Assembly (NCBI GenBank): GCA_034401795.1
Contig: CM067369.1
Coordinates: 137,218,496-137,282,495, forward strand
Reading direction: 5' to 3'
Source: Chaetoderma sp. LZ-2023a
Lineage: Eukaryota > Mollusca > Caudofoveata > Chaetodermatida > Chaetodermatidae
DNA: 64,000 nucleotides
The position numbers and the translations under genes were made by a program. The notes beneath the pieces were generated by a model that searched no databases, was not told the DNA's origin, and saw only the letters and a list, made by a program, of their open reading frames with translations. Position 1 is the stretch's first letter. Every line of letters begins with the position of its first letter. This document shows, one piece after another, positions 33,052 to 44,892 of this stretch.

Positions 33052-33667
33052 TTTACAGACAGCTGAGTCACGACCACCACGGCATAAGATCAATTTGTCA
33101 GCATTTATCTCATAATCGGCCATAACTGTCATGATTTTTTACCTGCATCGCCAGACGCAAGGGTTAATATGAGAATGGAGTGCTTCGACTTCTTTTGGGT
33201 AAAAATCACAATGCAACAGCTTTCAGCAACAATTTCTTCAAATTGGACACTGTGAATAACTCTGGCTCTACTGGCCGAATGTTTGTCTATGGGGTCCTGA
33301 ATATGTGCACCAATTTTGAGGTCAAAGCTAAATCTCAAACAGTAAAAGCTTTCAGTTGGCAACATTGCTTCAAAAACAGACACTTTTGATGCCATAGCGG
33401 CCCAATTGAAAAATATACATGTATCAACGACATGAATATTGTGCAAATTTGTCCAGGTAATTCATTACAACCGAATTACCATTGCATAAGCTGACCCAGG
33501 ATATGCAATTTGACCGACGGACGAACACCATGGCATAGGCTCACTTGGGCCTTCAGGTCAGGCAAGTTAATAATGATCTGATATTCCGAATATTCTCAGT
33601 TTATAGAAATTTAGCCATGCACAAGAATCATAGTAATTTCAATAGTTGATGCAACAACAATCTTCTA
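33052..33667. other. hAT-1 interior, dispersed repeat remnant
   Basis: The stretch to about 33,570 has the 'cacggcataagatcaa' and 'cataggctcacttgggcc' phrases of the hairpin-ended repeat. The 105-codon minus-strand frame at 33,129-33,446 has no recognisable domain. Confidence 0.4.
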
Positions 33668-34143
33668 TGATTTCACATAGAATGGCTGTACTAATACCCG
33701 AGTGTACTGTAAAGGCCCATGCTTTCATTGTGCTATGATTTCACATAGAATGACTGTACTAATACCTGAGTGTACTGTGAAGGCCCATGCTTTCATTGTG
33801 CATTGATTTCACATAGAATGGCTGTACTAATACCTGAGTGTACTGTGATGCCCCATGCTTTCATTGTGCTATGATTTCACATAGAATGACGGTACTAATA
33901 CCCGAGTATACTGTGAAGGCCCATGCATTCATTGTGCTATGATTTCACATAGAATGACTGTACTAATACCCGAGTGTACTGTGAAGGCCCATGCTTTCAT
34001 TGTGCTATGATTTCACATAGAACGACTGTACTAATACCTTAGTGTACTGTGAAGGCCCATGCTTTCATTGTGCTATGATTTCACATAGAATGACTGTACT
34101 AATACCTGAGTGTACTGTGAAGGCCCATGCTTTCAATGTGCTA
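33668..34143. repeat. Seven tandem copies of a 68-bp unit
   Basis: The word 'tgatttcacatagaatg' starts at 33,668, 33,736, 33,804, 33,872, 33,940, 34,008 and 34,076, exactly 68 bp apart. Units differ at only a few positions. There are no spacers, so this is not a CRISPR. Young minisatellite inside hAT-1. Confidence 0.95.
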
Positions 34144-34215
34144 TGCTTTTCTGACCCCTGTTTGCTTTAACCCTTTCACGGATGATTTCCCCATATCTAA
34201 TTTTCAAGGCAACCA

Positions 34216-34322
34216 TAGAGGAAAGCTGGTGAATATTTTGAAATTGATCTGACTAGAAACTGTTGCTGCCTTAGGAAACAACAACTTCCAGTTAAATCAA
34301 TTTCAAAATATTCAACAGAATA
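34216..34322. repeat. Palindromic MITE (family B)
   Basis: Arms GTGAATATTTTGAAATTGAT and ATCAATTTCAAAATATTCAA around a short centre with TTGCTGCC..AACAACAACTTCC. Another diverged pair occurs at about 34,815-35,040. Confidence 0.75.
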
Positions 34323-35040
34323 AGTTTTATGTCGTATGGAATTTGTTTTTTCAGGGATTTGTCAATGAAAGGATTATGCTAACACTGCCATCCAGTAAAA
34401 TTATTTGCTGAATATCCAACAGCTTTCTTATATTGTATTAAACCCCTTGAAAAAGCTATAGACTGTCAGACTGACGCTGGAGTTTCATGGATAAAACCAA
34501 GAGTTAAGAAAATCATGGACAGCAAAACATCATGGATAAATCTTGCTCACACTTGATGCATGTGGTTAAGGTAAAGGAAAAGGGAGCTTCCAAATGGTGT
34601 TGATTGGTAACACTGTAAGTAATGTAACTACTATCACCAGTAAAGAAGATACAATGAATCAGAATAACTTAAAGCAACTAAACTACCTTAATATGCCTCC
34701 CAATGCTCAGATGCGCGATAAATCTAATTCTGTTCCTTTTTACAAGGGGTCCTGTTATTACTGTACTTGTTATATAACAGTGATCTACTAGTATATCTGC
34801 TAGTAAAAGCGATATAAAATACCTGAAACTATTCTGAAAACAATTTGACAGGCCACTGGTATATGCAGCAAAGAATTTCATCAGTGAAAATGGTTTCAAA
34901 TTATTCGCTGGCATCATTTTGTGACCATAGAAACAATCAGTGAAAATTACACTAGCCAACTTCAAAACATTTTGACTTGGAATCCTTGCGGCTGCTAGCA
35001 ACCACTTCCAGTCAGATTGTTTTCAAAATAATCAGCAGTA

Positions 35041-35790
35041 TTGCACCAGTAAATAAGCTCTGTTATAGGTATCAATGCACAAATGGAATACTATTTGCAT
35101 GGCCCTTAAACCCCACTGATAGGCACTTACGTCCACTTACATCTTTGATTGTTTGCAATATGGGTAAAATGATTGCTCCAATTATTCAGATAAATACATG
35201 GTTAATGTCTATGTTTAGAAACATCGTTTTAAGTTATTCTGATTCATCTCTGGTATTTTACTGGAGTTAATAGTTTTATTCCTCTATGATGGTACCAATC
35301 CACAACATTTCGATGTACATCTTTTCATTTTCTTTAAATTATAATATATTATGGTGGCTGTTCTGGAGCTAGCGTTGATTGACACAAATCTTTGAAATTA
35401 ATGATAATTTCAACAATTTCAAATGACTAATAACGAAATTTGACGATTTAAGCAATAATAAAACGTTTTTATTGTGAAAGATTATTAAATCTGTTGTATC
35501 GCAACAGTATATATATGATAATATTCTCAGAACATAGAGTCATAGACAGTAGAATTCCGCCTGGTGATTAAAGCACAATATGTACCAAATTTTGTCCCAT
35601 ATAAATCAAATCTGCAGACAGTGAGTGAAATGTAGCCGCATGTGTGAATACTGCATATTGTTCACAGTAGGTTATCAATAATAGGTGTGTGTCACTGAAG
35701 GAAGCCTCCACACTGTGTGCACCGACATGGCGATAGTTCTCATCCTGCCCGGGGATTACACCAGTTCTTACAAAAGCACACACTATAACA
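35041..35790. other. hAT-1 interior, nothing recognised
   Basis: AT-rich. The minus-strand 71-codon frame at 35,568-35,783 has no known domain. Confidence 0.35.
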
Positions 35791-35985
35791 TCACATATTC
35801 AACTGAGCAAAGTTATGTACATGACACGTCGTTATCTCAGAAAGTGGGTCTAGTCCTCTAGATAAATGGTTAAACCACCTAAAATAACAGATTTCCTCAA
35901 GGGCAGTGTCACTCTCAGGGTAAGACTGACACTCTGCTAGAGAAGACTTCAGTACATGAGTAACACGACTATCACAGACCTGCAA
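35791..35985 (-). other. Possible orphan exon
   Basis: A strong acceptor-like tract, TCCTTTCTTTTGCAG, precedes 35,985. The following frame is open for 65 codons (VCDSRVTHVLKSSLAEC, SDTALEEICYF) to a stop at 35,791, with a weak AG|GTGG donor inside. It does not belong to GTF2E2 and resembles no family I can name. It may be chance or a captured exon. Confidence 0.2.
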
Positions 35986-36267
35986 AAGAAAGGACAGTTA
36001 AAGAGAGATGTTGAAATACATGTATGAAGCATGTTCCCCGAGTTTGTTGAATCGATATGAAGGATATTGAAGCACTTTCAGAAGTCTACTATTTAAGTGA
36101 ACAAGAATTCAAACTGAGACATATTTTGAAATAATACTGCTTTTAAACTGTTATTGTCTTGAATAGCTTACAGCATTATTCTTTCTCAAATATACATCAG
36201 TGTATCTACTTTCATAAAGATCTGACCTTTTTAATTACAGCCTCTCGATACCAAGAGCTATTCAATA

Positions 36268-36371
36268 ATGATGTTGTGAATATTTTGAAGCTAATAATTT
36301 GACTGGAAGTTGTTGTTGCCATAGAGAGCAAAAGTTCCCAGTCAAATTAGTTTCAAAATATTCAACAGAAT
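36268..36371. repeat. Palindromic MITE (family B)
   Basis: Arms GTGAATATTTTGAAGCTAAT and TTAGTTTCAAAATATTCAAC around TTGACTGGAAGTTGTTG and its complement. Confidence 0.75.
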
Positions 36372-36704
36372 CTCCCCTACATTATAACAAATCGGTAATA
36401 GCTGGTCTGTGAGAGATAAAGGATTAATATCCTAATTATTATGCTTTGACTAAACAGAATTTAATCATCTTGTCACCTTTAGTCGTTTTACTTTCAAAAT
36501 ATTGAGACTAGTGCTTCAGTTATTGTACCTGTAGGCTTATCATGATTGTCTCATTACCCTTGCCCTGTAGAGGTAATAAGGTATTGCATTCAGATCTGAT
36601 AGTGTGTCTTGAGATCAGTATCGCTCACCTGGAGTACTGTTGCCAGCAATAGTTTTTAGTTTTAAAAGCACACATTGTGGCCAGACATTTGTAAGAGTAA
36701 CCTG

Positions 36705-36942
36705 TTAACCCTGTAATGGTCAAATTTGGTCAAAAATTTTTAATATCTGCCTATTGAATGTCTATTTACAGGCCAAGAGAACACAACTTTTGAAAATTTA
36801 TCACTGGAATGACTGGCTCAGGTATAAAGCCAGTCATTCCAGTGGTAAATTTTCAAAATTGTCTTCTCTTGGTCTGTAAATGGACATTCCTCAAGACCAT
36901 AACAGAGGCCGATTTTGGCTGGCATGACCATTAAAGGGTTAA
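36705..36942. repeat. TTAA-type MITE (family A), complete
   Basis: TTAA at both ends (36,705-36,708 and 36,939-36,942). Ends read TTAACCCTGTAATGGTCA and, in reverse complement, TTAACCCTTTAATGGTCA. The central palindrome (CACTGGAATGACTGGCT..AGCCAGTCATTCCAGTG) is nearly perfect. Best-preserved copy in the window. Confidence 0.85.
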
Positions 36943-36949
36943 ACAATTT

Positions 36950-37885
36950 TGGGGGGATTACTGGAAACCCAAGATAGCTGCTGAAATAAATCCACCAATC
37001 AATTTTATGTATATTCTATTCGGATGCCTAACACTAGCAGCCAAGTTTGATTGAAATCGGCCCAGTAGTAAAATGTATTAATTACTGTCAAGTATTTTTT
37101 ACCAAATTTCATTCCTAATTTCAGAAATCCAAAATGAGCACAAAAGATTTAACAACCAGATTCTGTATAAATGTCAAGAATCATACATGTCTCTCCAGGA
37201 GAATTTTGAAGCGGAGTAATCACCTGCTCTCCTGAATTTAAATTTAAACCAGTGAAGCGAGTAGTGTTAGTACTCACCTCTATATTCTATCATCGTTACT
37301 AAACAATATAGGCAATCTATGAGATGTTCGCCTAGAATTAACCTTAGGCAAGAGGAGAGCAACCATTCGCCTCTCCATAAGTCATGATCATATAATGTAG
37401 CATCTTGGAGGTAATTACATACAGGGCTTGTTGAAACATACTGTCATCTTTAAGACAAAAATGTGTTTTGAAAGAATTTTGAAATCCTAGATAGACATTG
37501 TAAAAATCAACCAATCAAGTAATAGTTTGTATCAAAAAATTCCATGCGGTTTAAGGTCATGCCAGCCAAGCTTGGTTAAAATTGGCTCATTTTTAAGAAG
37601 ATTTAATTATACGTTTTGAAAGATTAAAAAAAATTATAGTAAATTCCAAGATGTCCAGGTCAAATCTTCAGGTGGCCATTGGAAAATTTACCAATCAAAT
37701 TTCTGGATAAATTCTGGGAAGTCTACTATCATAGAGCTATCTAAGCACAATTTGATTAATATCGGTGGTTAATGGCCAGAAGTATTTTCATAAAAAGAAT
37801 TATAGATGGGCAGGCGACAGAGGGACCTTTTCACCATGGTATAAGCCCGCTTAGTCACTTGTCCCTTCAGAATGGGTGTGCTAAA
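36950..37885. repeat. Dispersed repeat, diverged copy
   Basis: Contains 'ccaagatagctgctga', 'gccaagtttgattgaaatcgg', 'gatgggcaggcgacagagg' and 'tataagcccgcttag', ending GTGTGCTAAAAATTA. Same family as 10,440-11,670. Confidence 0.55.
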
Positions 37886-38194
37886 AATTACTGATCAAAT
37901 TTGGATAAAATTTTAACACAATAAAGGCTGATACTGTGAAGAGAATTTTCAGATGTTGGCTGTGATCAGTCAACCAATTTGGCTCAAATTTTAATAGGAA
38001 AGTTTGTAACCGTACATTAGGCTTCCACAACATGGCCATGTTTCATACAGAAAATCCGTCATTAGGTGGAGGGTGATCTTGCTCGCTCTGTAGTTAATAT
38101 TTACTGGTAAGCAAATGTTTGCTTATCAGACTGAAAGTTCATGTTTCTTGTACAGCAATAACCGAAACAATATGGGGTTCTAGCATGCATGATG

Positions 38195-38358
38195 GTAGAG
38201 ATTAATTTTTGAAAACTTATCACTGGACTGGATGACTTGATAATGGAGCCAGTCATTCTAGTGATAAATTTTCAAAAATATAATTCTCATGACCTGCAGA
38301 TGAACATGCAATAAGGAGATATGCTGATTTTTGTTACCAAATTTAACCATTAAAGTGT
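38195..38358. repeat. TTAA-type MITE (family A), diverged
   Basis: Central palindrome CACTGGACTGGATGACT..AGTCATTCTAGTG, right arm, and an end with ACCATTAAAGTGTTAA at 38,344-38,359. The left end is degraded. Confidence 0.6.
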
Positions 38359-38639
38359 TAAATATTCAAACATTTATCCAGACAGACGAGATCTCTCTTG
38401 ACATAAACAAAACCTTTGTACTACAATCAATTCCGGAATCATAGTTTAATCCTCATCCCGTAGGTGGTAATGCATTTGGTATCCAGAAGTGTATCTAGCC
38501 TACAAAACAAATAATGGTGTTACGGATATCCCAGAAGATACTGCTGGGGGGGGGGGAATGTGTGGAGTGATTGTACACTAATTCCACTACTTTGTTTATG
38601 TTAAAGCCCATTTTCTAACTTCAACGAAACCTTCAGGTT

Positions 38640-38845
38640 CAGTGAGGTCACCTTTAAAAACGGCTTCTGCAGTGGTCTTGAGAATGTCCATTTGCAGGCC
38701 AAGAAGGCTACTTTTGAAAATTTACCATTGGAACGACTGGATCGATAAGCGAGCCAGTCATTCCAATGGTAAAATTTCAAATATTAATCTCTTGCATCAG
38801 TAAATCGAAATTTAAAAGAAATTCAAGGGTTAAAGGGTGAGGAGA
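38640..38845. repeat. TTAA-type MITE (family A)
   Basis: Left arm 'tgtccatttgcaggccaag', palindrome CCATTGGAACGACTGG..CCAGTCATTCCAATGG, right end CAAGGGTTAA at about 38,836-38,845. Confidence 0.65.
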
Positions 38846-39429
38846 CTGTATACAGTGGCTACTTGTTTGTGTTCCATAAGGTGGTCTCTTCATAGGCATA
38901 TAATTTCCACTCTGTGATAATATTACTGATTAACTTGGAGGCATTTCAAAATTAAATGGAAATCTAAACTCAACCATTCATTGATTCTAAACTCAACCAT
39001 TCATCGAAGAGGCTAAGGGACCAGTTAGTGGTGGTCATTGTCTTTATCTATGCCTGCTCATTAAAAATAGAGAACTAACATGTAAGGCTGCGCGGTTTGG
39101 CTTACAGCCATATCGGTTTCGATATGACTTTTCATATTGGTTTTAACCGAATATCGGTTTTATGGACATGAAACAAAAAATTTAAATTATAAAACATAGC
39201 ACGAAAACAGAACGTATTTTCACGCCTTGATACATTCGTAACATTTTACGCCTTTAAAGCTTAATATACCTCATAATATCCATCATCGCGGGAGTGAAAT
39301 TATTAATTAGACCACCTAAATATTACGCACAGTTAAATAAGCATCGTTTATTTTGTCAAAATTAATCATAAATCATCAGCAAAACAGGTTGCGAAAAGAC
39401 GTAAATCACGTGATTATAATTAATTATGA

Positions 39430-41180
39430 TGTAATCCCTTTCTTCTTTAATTTCCAATTCGGCCCGCCGACGAAATCATGCCCTGAAGAAAATATTAACT
39501 GTAATATTGCGAACGCGAATTTCATAAGTTAATATGATATTGTGTATAGAAGATAACGTTTTAAAAACGGTTTGAGTAATAATTTTATTTAAAATTATAT
39601 CCTAATCAGCAAAATGTATTCAGCATCATATTTATTGGCGGAATTTTTATGCATTCAGGCGATTTAGTTTTGGGACGACTGCATTATGTTAACCCTCTGG
39701 GCCCTACCAAGAATTTACAAAAAAGTGCTAGAAACCCTACAGCCAAAAGCTAGAAACTTGCTTGGAAACCTAGCCTGTTAGCGGTAGTTGAGCGATAGCG
39801 GCGTAGTGCTACCATGGCAACTATATTAACTATTTTTGGCAAAGTAACAGATCACTATGTATAAAACTATATATCATTAGAAAGGGCAATAAAATACCTT
39901 TAAGTACATATAAAATTTGTATGAATAAAATATATTTTAGTTAGTCAACGTGCCTCTCAAAATGGCCACACCTTATAGGATAAATACATTGGTCTATTTT
40001 TGCAAAGTTTATCGAAGTTTTTTTTAATTTTACAAATGCCATTGATAAATTTAATCACAATGGTATTAAAACTAACAGATACCAAAGTTTCGTGAAGGTT
40101 TTCATCCGATAAGATGTGAAAATGACAATTATATTATGTTATGGTACCGTAAAATTTCGAGAAATTCCGGTCATGATTTTGGGGGGAGGCCTCATTCAAT
40201 GTTGAATAACTCCTTTATACATAATCGAACACATACCAGGGTTTCTCAGCGTTGACAGCGAAAAATGGCAAATTTTATGCTATGTAGCATTGCTGGGTAC
40301 ACTCAGCCGTTTAAAAAGCGAACGCGAATGTTTTACACTAAGATTCTATAGCATCGGACATTTTTTCGTAGCGGCGTCCCAAATAGGAATAGTTTATCAT
40401 GAAAGATCGCGAGAGAACGACAGGAATTTGTAGAATTGTACCCGTATCTAATATACGAGTATCAGGCTCATTACCCGTTATTGGCAACACCGTATCGCGT
40501 GCTATAAGATTGATGTGTCTGATTGGTCGGGAATACATGAATATTAATTTTTCCGGCAAGATGGCGACATGATCAGCTGTTTTGCAAAATAGTTGTGTTC
40601 AAATATGTCAATCTATGCATATTTCTTGTACGCCACAAACTAAAAAGTAGACAGATGACTAGATTAACGATTTTGCCAATCGGGAAGTGGGATGCCGATA
40701 TAGTTGACAACTTTCGCATCTCAACTCGGCCTAATTAATGCTAGTAATTTGAAGAGTAAGTTATCTCGGAAATTGTAAACAAAGACACGCATCGATGATT
40801 GAGATTATCGGATTGTTTATCTATAACCTTATTGTGATTTCGCCACCAGAGGTAAACGAAATTGATTTATATATTATTGGTTCAGCTGCTCTCTTAACAC
40901 AATCTATAACTTTCTCGGTTAAATTAGTCATTGAGTAACTGAAAACTTACAAGTAACAGCACATTTACTAATAATCATTGATGACTGGAATAATTCCTTA
41001 GAAAACAAATATTTCACTATTGCCCTGGTTACAAACATTCTATCACCATTTACTGTGTGGCCAGTATCCTCTGATCAAAGATATAGAGAACCGGGGCCCT
41101 GAAATAAACTTGTGTGCCCAAAATCAAAAACAATTGTCCCATTTGAACCTGAAATTCCAGAACTCCACATTTACAGTCAT
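39430..41180. other. hAT-2 interior, no gene seen
   Basis: No ORF above about 75 codons and no domain. The minus-strand frame at 40,338-40,559 starts near an AAGATGGCG context but is unrecognised. Confidence 0.35.
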
Positions 41181-41184
41181 TATA

Positions 41185-41278
41185 AATGGAAGATGTTGAA
41201 TACTTTGAATCCAATGTGAAGCTGGTGCTGCCTTAGCCAGTTTAATTAGTTTCAAAATATTCAACAGAATTTTGAAAC
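41185..41278. repeat. Palindromic MITE (family B), short
   Basis: Arms GTTGAATACTTTGAATCCAA and TTAGTTTCAAAATATTCAAC around GGTGCTGCC. Confidence 0.6.
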
Positions 41279-41471
41279 ATTCGTAGCAAATTTATTATTC
41301 GCTCTTGTCGATTGAAAAGGTTAATCCAGTAACTAGTAGTCATACTCCCTCCTTGGACGATATATGCCCACCATTTATTATATTATTTATTTCATTTATG
41401 CGCTAAAATCTGAGAGTGGTGTATGACCATAACCCGTTGTCGGGTCATAATGTTTACCAGTATATCCCTTA

Positions 41472-41590
41472 GTCTGAGTCTGCTCTGACTCAACCTGCCC
41501 CTGTGACAGATATTTGGATAGACTGTCAGTCTGTGACAGTCTGTCCAAATATCTGTCACTGGGACGGGTTGAGTCAGAGCAGACTCAGAC
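41472..41590. repeat. 119-bp near-perfect palindrome
   Basis: The left half GTCTGAGTCTGCTCTGACTC.. is matched by the right half ..GAGTCAGAGCAGACTCAGAC with only a few mismatches over about 58-bp arms and almost no spacer (TCAGTCTG). Would extrude as a long hairpin. Origin unknown. Confidence 0.85.
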
Positions 41591-41628
41591 TATATATCCC
41601 TATGACCTTGCACCGTACATGTATATTG

Positions 41629-41815
41629 TTAACCATTTAACATTTGAGTCAGACCAAAACTGCTGCAGTTGTCGAGGAAAATGTAAATTTTCCGACCAAA
41701 GTAAGATTATTTTTGAAAATATATCACTGGAATGACTTGCTCTTGGTCTGCATATGGGCATTGTCTATGAGAAAATTTAAATTTTCATGAAAAAATTTGA
41801 TTGTTAAAGTCTTAA
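41629..41815. repeat. TTAA-type MITE (family A), internally deleted
   Basis: TTAA at 41,629-41,632 and 41,812-41,815. Half of the central palindrome is missing (CACTGGAATGACTTGCTC runs straight into the right arm CTTGGTCTGCAT). Confidence 0.65.
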
Positions 41816-42702
41816 TATAACAGTTCTAGAATTTGGATATTTCTAACTTATCCTTCGTATTTTTTGCAGGTGACTGATGGGCGATGGCTTCTAAACTCTA
41901 AACGGACTCAGTTTTTCCTGCTATGCCTAATGGATTTACTAACATGGATTTTATAAAAATAAAAATTTGATGACCTGTGTTACTCTATAATCTAATTTTT
42001 GTATGGAAACAGTATATTTGAACTAAAACATGATGATTTACGTTCGAAACATGATCAGCTACTACACACATCAATGGCTGACAGCTATGCCGGCGGCTGT
42101 TCTGGATCGGCTCCCGCTGTTATCAACCGTATTCCTGAGGGCTCAGCTAATGTGCATCTCACATAAGCTCTATGTATCATTTGAGATTGGGTGGGATTTG
42201 AATCAAATATCAGTAAATAAAATTTAATCTCTTAATTATACCCACACGTTTTGAAAAAACTGCAGGGATATTACAATCGCCTCCATCTGTCTGTCTGTCC
42301 ATCCATCTCCTCAGAAAGCTTTTGGTAGAATTCAATCAAAATTATTGTGTAAATTACCGATATGCTTGTGGATTGGGAGACACCATTTACACTAGGCTCC
42401 ATTCCCAGAGGGGGGGATAGGGTTGATGGAAGACTGTCAAAGTTAAAGGAATATAACCAAATCTGGTGATTTACCATATCATGGCCCTATGGGTGTAGAA
42501 TGTGAGACAATCTAATACATTAGGCTGTGACACTGCTCGGGTCGGAAGAGGCTGACGGGGGAGGGGCAAAACGTCAACTGAATATGTTATGTGAGTAGCG
42601 GCGACAACAGAGTGAAATCTACACAATGTAATGTGCACAAGATCAAGGTAAGAGATGAATTGCCCATATCTCATTTTAATGGGAAAAATTATAATTTATA
42701 AA
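41816..42702. other. hAT-2 interior, nothing recognised
   Basis: Short open frames only. No conserved domain or terminal structure recognised. Confidence 0.35.
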
Positions 42703-42703
42703 G

Positions 42704-42762
42704 GAAAGCTGGTGAATATTTTAGAATTAGTTTGCCTTTGCTGACCTGGTGAGTTGGGCAGC
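42704..42762. repeat. MITE family B, left half, split by DIRS copy 3
   Basis: GGTGAATATTTTAGAATTAG and GGGCAGC, continuing on the other side of the DIRS element at 49,555 (AGCTTTCAGTCAAATC, then TTGGTTTCAAAATATTCACC, to about 49,605). Together they form an ordinary palindromic family B copy. Confidence 0.75.
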
Positions 42763-43034
42763 AACAAAAAAGCATCCGCTTTTGTTTCTACGAGAATTCT
42801 TAATACTTACCAGATGTACTATTATGATAATGATAATGTCTATTATCTAGTCTAGCTCAAAATAAACAATTAAAACTCCGCACTCTCCTGGTCCTGCCCA
42901 TACTGTGTCCGGGAATACCATAGCCGCAGGTACCGAGTCAATTCCCAATCACAGTCAGATTCGTCTTATGTTTGCCTTGGCAAACTGCGAAAGCAGCTCA
43001 GCCTCACCTCAGCGGGGCGGCTGAGGGAGGGCCA

Positions 43035-43134
43035 TAGTACATCTGGTAAGTATTAAGAATTCTCGTAGAAACAAATGCGGATGCTTTTTTGATTCTACTT
43101 CGAATAATACTTACCAGATGTACTATTATGATAA
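43035..43134. repeat. DIRS copy 3 internal complementary region
   Basis: 43,035-43,092 is the reverse complement of the right end from 42,766. The remainder complements the left end near 49,510-49,551. The join reads TTTTTTGATTCTACTTCG, whereas the chromosomal ends carry GTT at the same position. Confidence 0.9.
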
Positions 43135-43740
43135 ACTCCAGATTTCGACAGCCAGAAAATGCCGGTGGGAGGAGGTGAGGCTCGAACTAGCACTCAACTA
43201 CCATCCAACAGAGAAGGTTGTGAAGAGACTAGAACCCTGGCATACGCTTGGGTTCTGCTATCTGACTCATAGAGTGCTAAACTTCCAGGGTCTAGACCGC
43301 GCTCCCCCCCCTCTTTTGTCCGCACAAAATTCAGAGGGCTGTCACTGGGGATGCAACACCCACCAGACCCGTGTCATCCCCACGCCTCAGCTATGGCAGT
43401 CCAGTAGAGTGCAAAGAAGCTACTACAACTTCTAACTTTGAAAAAATACCAGTATATCGACTAGATTTTCAAATTGGAATGAGTCTAATGTCTGGTTGAT
43501 AGGATAAGAATACTCTTGTACCAGACTATTTACCTAAGCAGTCTGGTATTTCGACTGTAAGTAAACATATTTATAGTCACTTAGTTAATGTAAACACTCA
43601 CCATTTTGAGTGCTTGATCTTTTCTTGATCATCCCAGGAGCTCGGCCCAATCCACGGTCGTACTCAGTCATGTGCAGAGCGTTTGTTCAGTGTAGGCGGA
43701 AGACTTTAGTGATGTGTGCGAAGTAGTGGTCGGAAGTGGC

Positions 43741-44892
43741 TTAGTTTAGATTCGACAGATTGGCGACGGCTACCGGATTAAGTGAGCTGGAGATGTCGCG
43801 AAGGTAGAAATCAGTGAATGACGACTCGGCATGCCATTGTGCTACAGACATCACCTCCTCTAATGAGACACCCTTATAAAGGGCCGATGATGCTGCTAGT
43901 GCTCGGACCTGATGGGCATTCGCACGATCAATCTGCTTTCCTGTAGCGATTTTGTGCGACATCTTAATAGCGTCAACTATCCAACGAGAAATAGTATATT
44001 TCGAGGCACGTAAATGGGGAGCTTTGAGACATAACCACAGAGATTTCGGGTCGTCTCTCCACTCATTAGAACATTTCTTATACATTTTAAGACATCTGAC
44101 AGGACACCAAACAGAAGAGTTTGGGTCATGTCTAGTTAAACTTGGCAAATCGATCGGCTGTCCTGGATATTTAAGTGACTGATTCTTTGCCAGGAAACAA
44201 AGACGTGGAAGTAGTCTTAAACCTTCACCCGTGACGACAAAACGGTCTTGTTCGGCTGAAAGCGCATGAATTTCGCTTCTCCTTCTCGCCGACGCTGCTG
44301 CAACCAAGAAAACTGATTTAATAGTTAACAGTTTAATATCAATAGATCTAATCAGTTCAAAAGGAGCCAGTCCTAAAACCTGTAGAACAAGATATAGATT
44401 CCAAGATGGGATAGGATGTGGCTGTCTAGGTCGCAGATTGCTCATTCCTTTGATAACTTCATTCAAGGTGTCATTCTCCACTCCTCCAATAGTGAGACTG
44501 GGAATGACTGAAGCTAATGCAGACTTATATGCTGCTAGGGTAGAAGGTACAAGTTTGTCAACTTCGTATAAATGACAGATAAAATCTGCTACGTGTTGAA
44601 CAGATGCAGAAAAGGGATCAATATCTCCTCTCTCACACCACTGTGCAAATTTGTTGATTCTATAATTATATGTCTTTGTGGTTGAAAGTCTTCTGGCTGG
44701 AGCAACAAACTTCGCTGCTTGCTCAGAAAAGCCACCCTCAATTGCACGCTGCTTGATAACATCCATGCAGTCAATCTGAACATTTCTGGTCTGTCGTGAA
44801 GGTACAGACCCTTGTTCTGAGAGATTAGATCCCTTGCGTCTGGAAGAGAGATTGGATTGCAGACCAGAAGGTCCAGCAGATCCGTAAACCAT
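43741..44892 (-). CDS. DIRS copy 3 tyrosine recombinase
   Basis: About 383 residues from the shared ATG at 44,892 (MVYGSAGPSGLQS) to the stop at 43,741. Active-site residues are all visible: Arg in SARRRSEIHAL, His-x-x-Arg in AHQVRA, His in QWHAESSFT, Tyr in FYLRD. One difference from copy 2 within a conserved block is SKYTISRW instead of SKDTISRW, effect unknown. The frame runs open far upstream (to 45,606) over the RNase H region, but that part is shadow. Confidence 0.9.
   Translation of the reverse strand: MVYGSAGPSGLQSNLSSRRKGSNLSEQGSVPSRQTRNVQIDCMDVIKQRAIEGGFSEQAAKFVAPARRLSTTKTYNYRINKFAQWCERGDIDPFSASVQHVADFICHLYEVDKLVPSTLAAYKSALASVIPSLTIGGVENDTLNEVIKGMSNLRPRQPHPIPSWNLYLVLQVLGLAPFELIRSIDIKLLTIKSVFLVAAASARRRSEIHALSAEQDRFVVTGEGLRLLPRLCFLAKNQSLKYPGQPIDLPSLTRHDPNSSVWCPVRCLKMYKKCSNEWRDDPKSLWLCLKAPHLRASKYTISRWIVDAIKMSHKIATGKQIDRANAHQVRALAASSALYKGVSLEEVMSVAQWHAESSFTDFYLRDISSSLNPVAVANLSNLN

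Noticed and set aside
33668-34143. CRISPR array
   Set aside because: Repeats are directly contiguous without unique spacers, and the DNA is eukaryotic.
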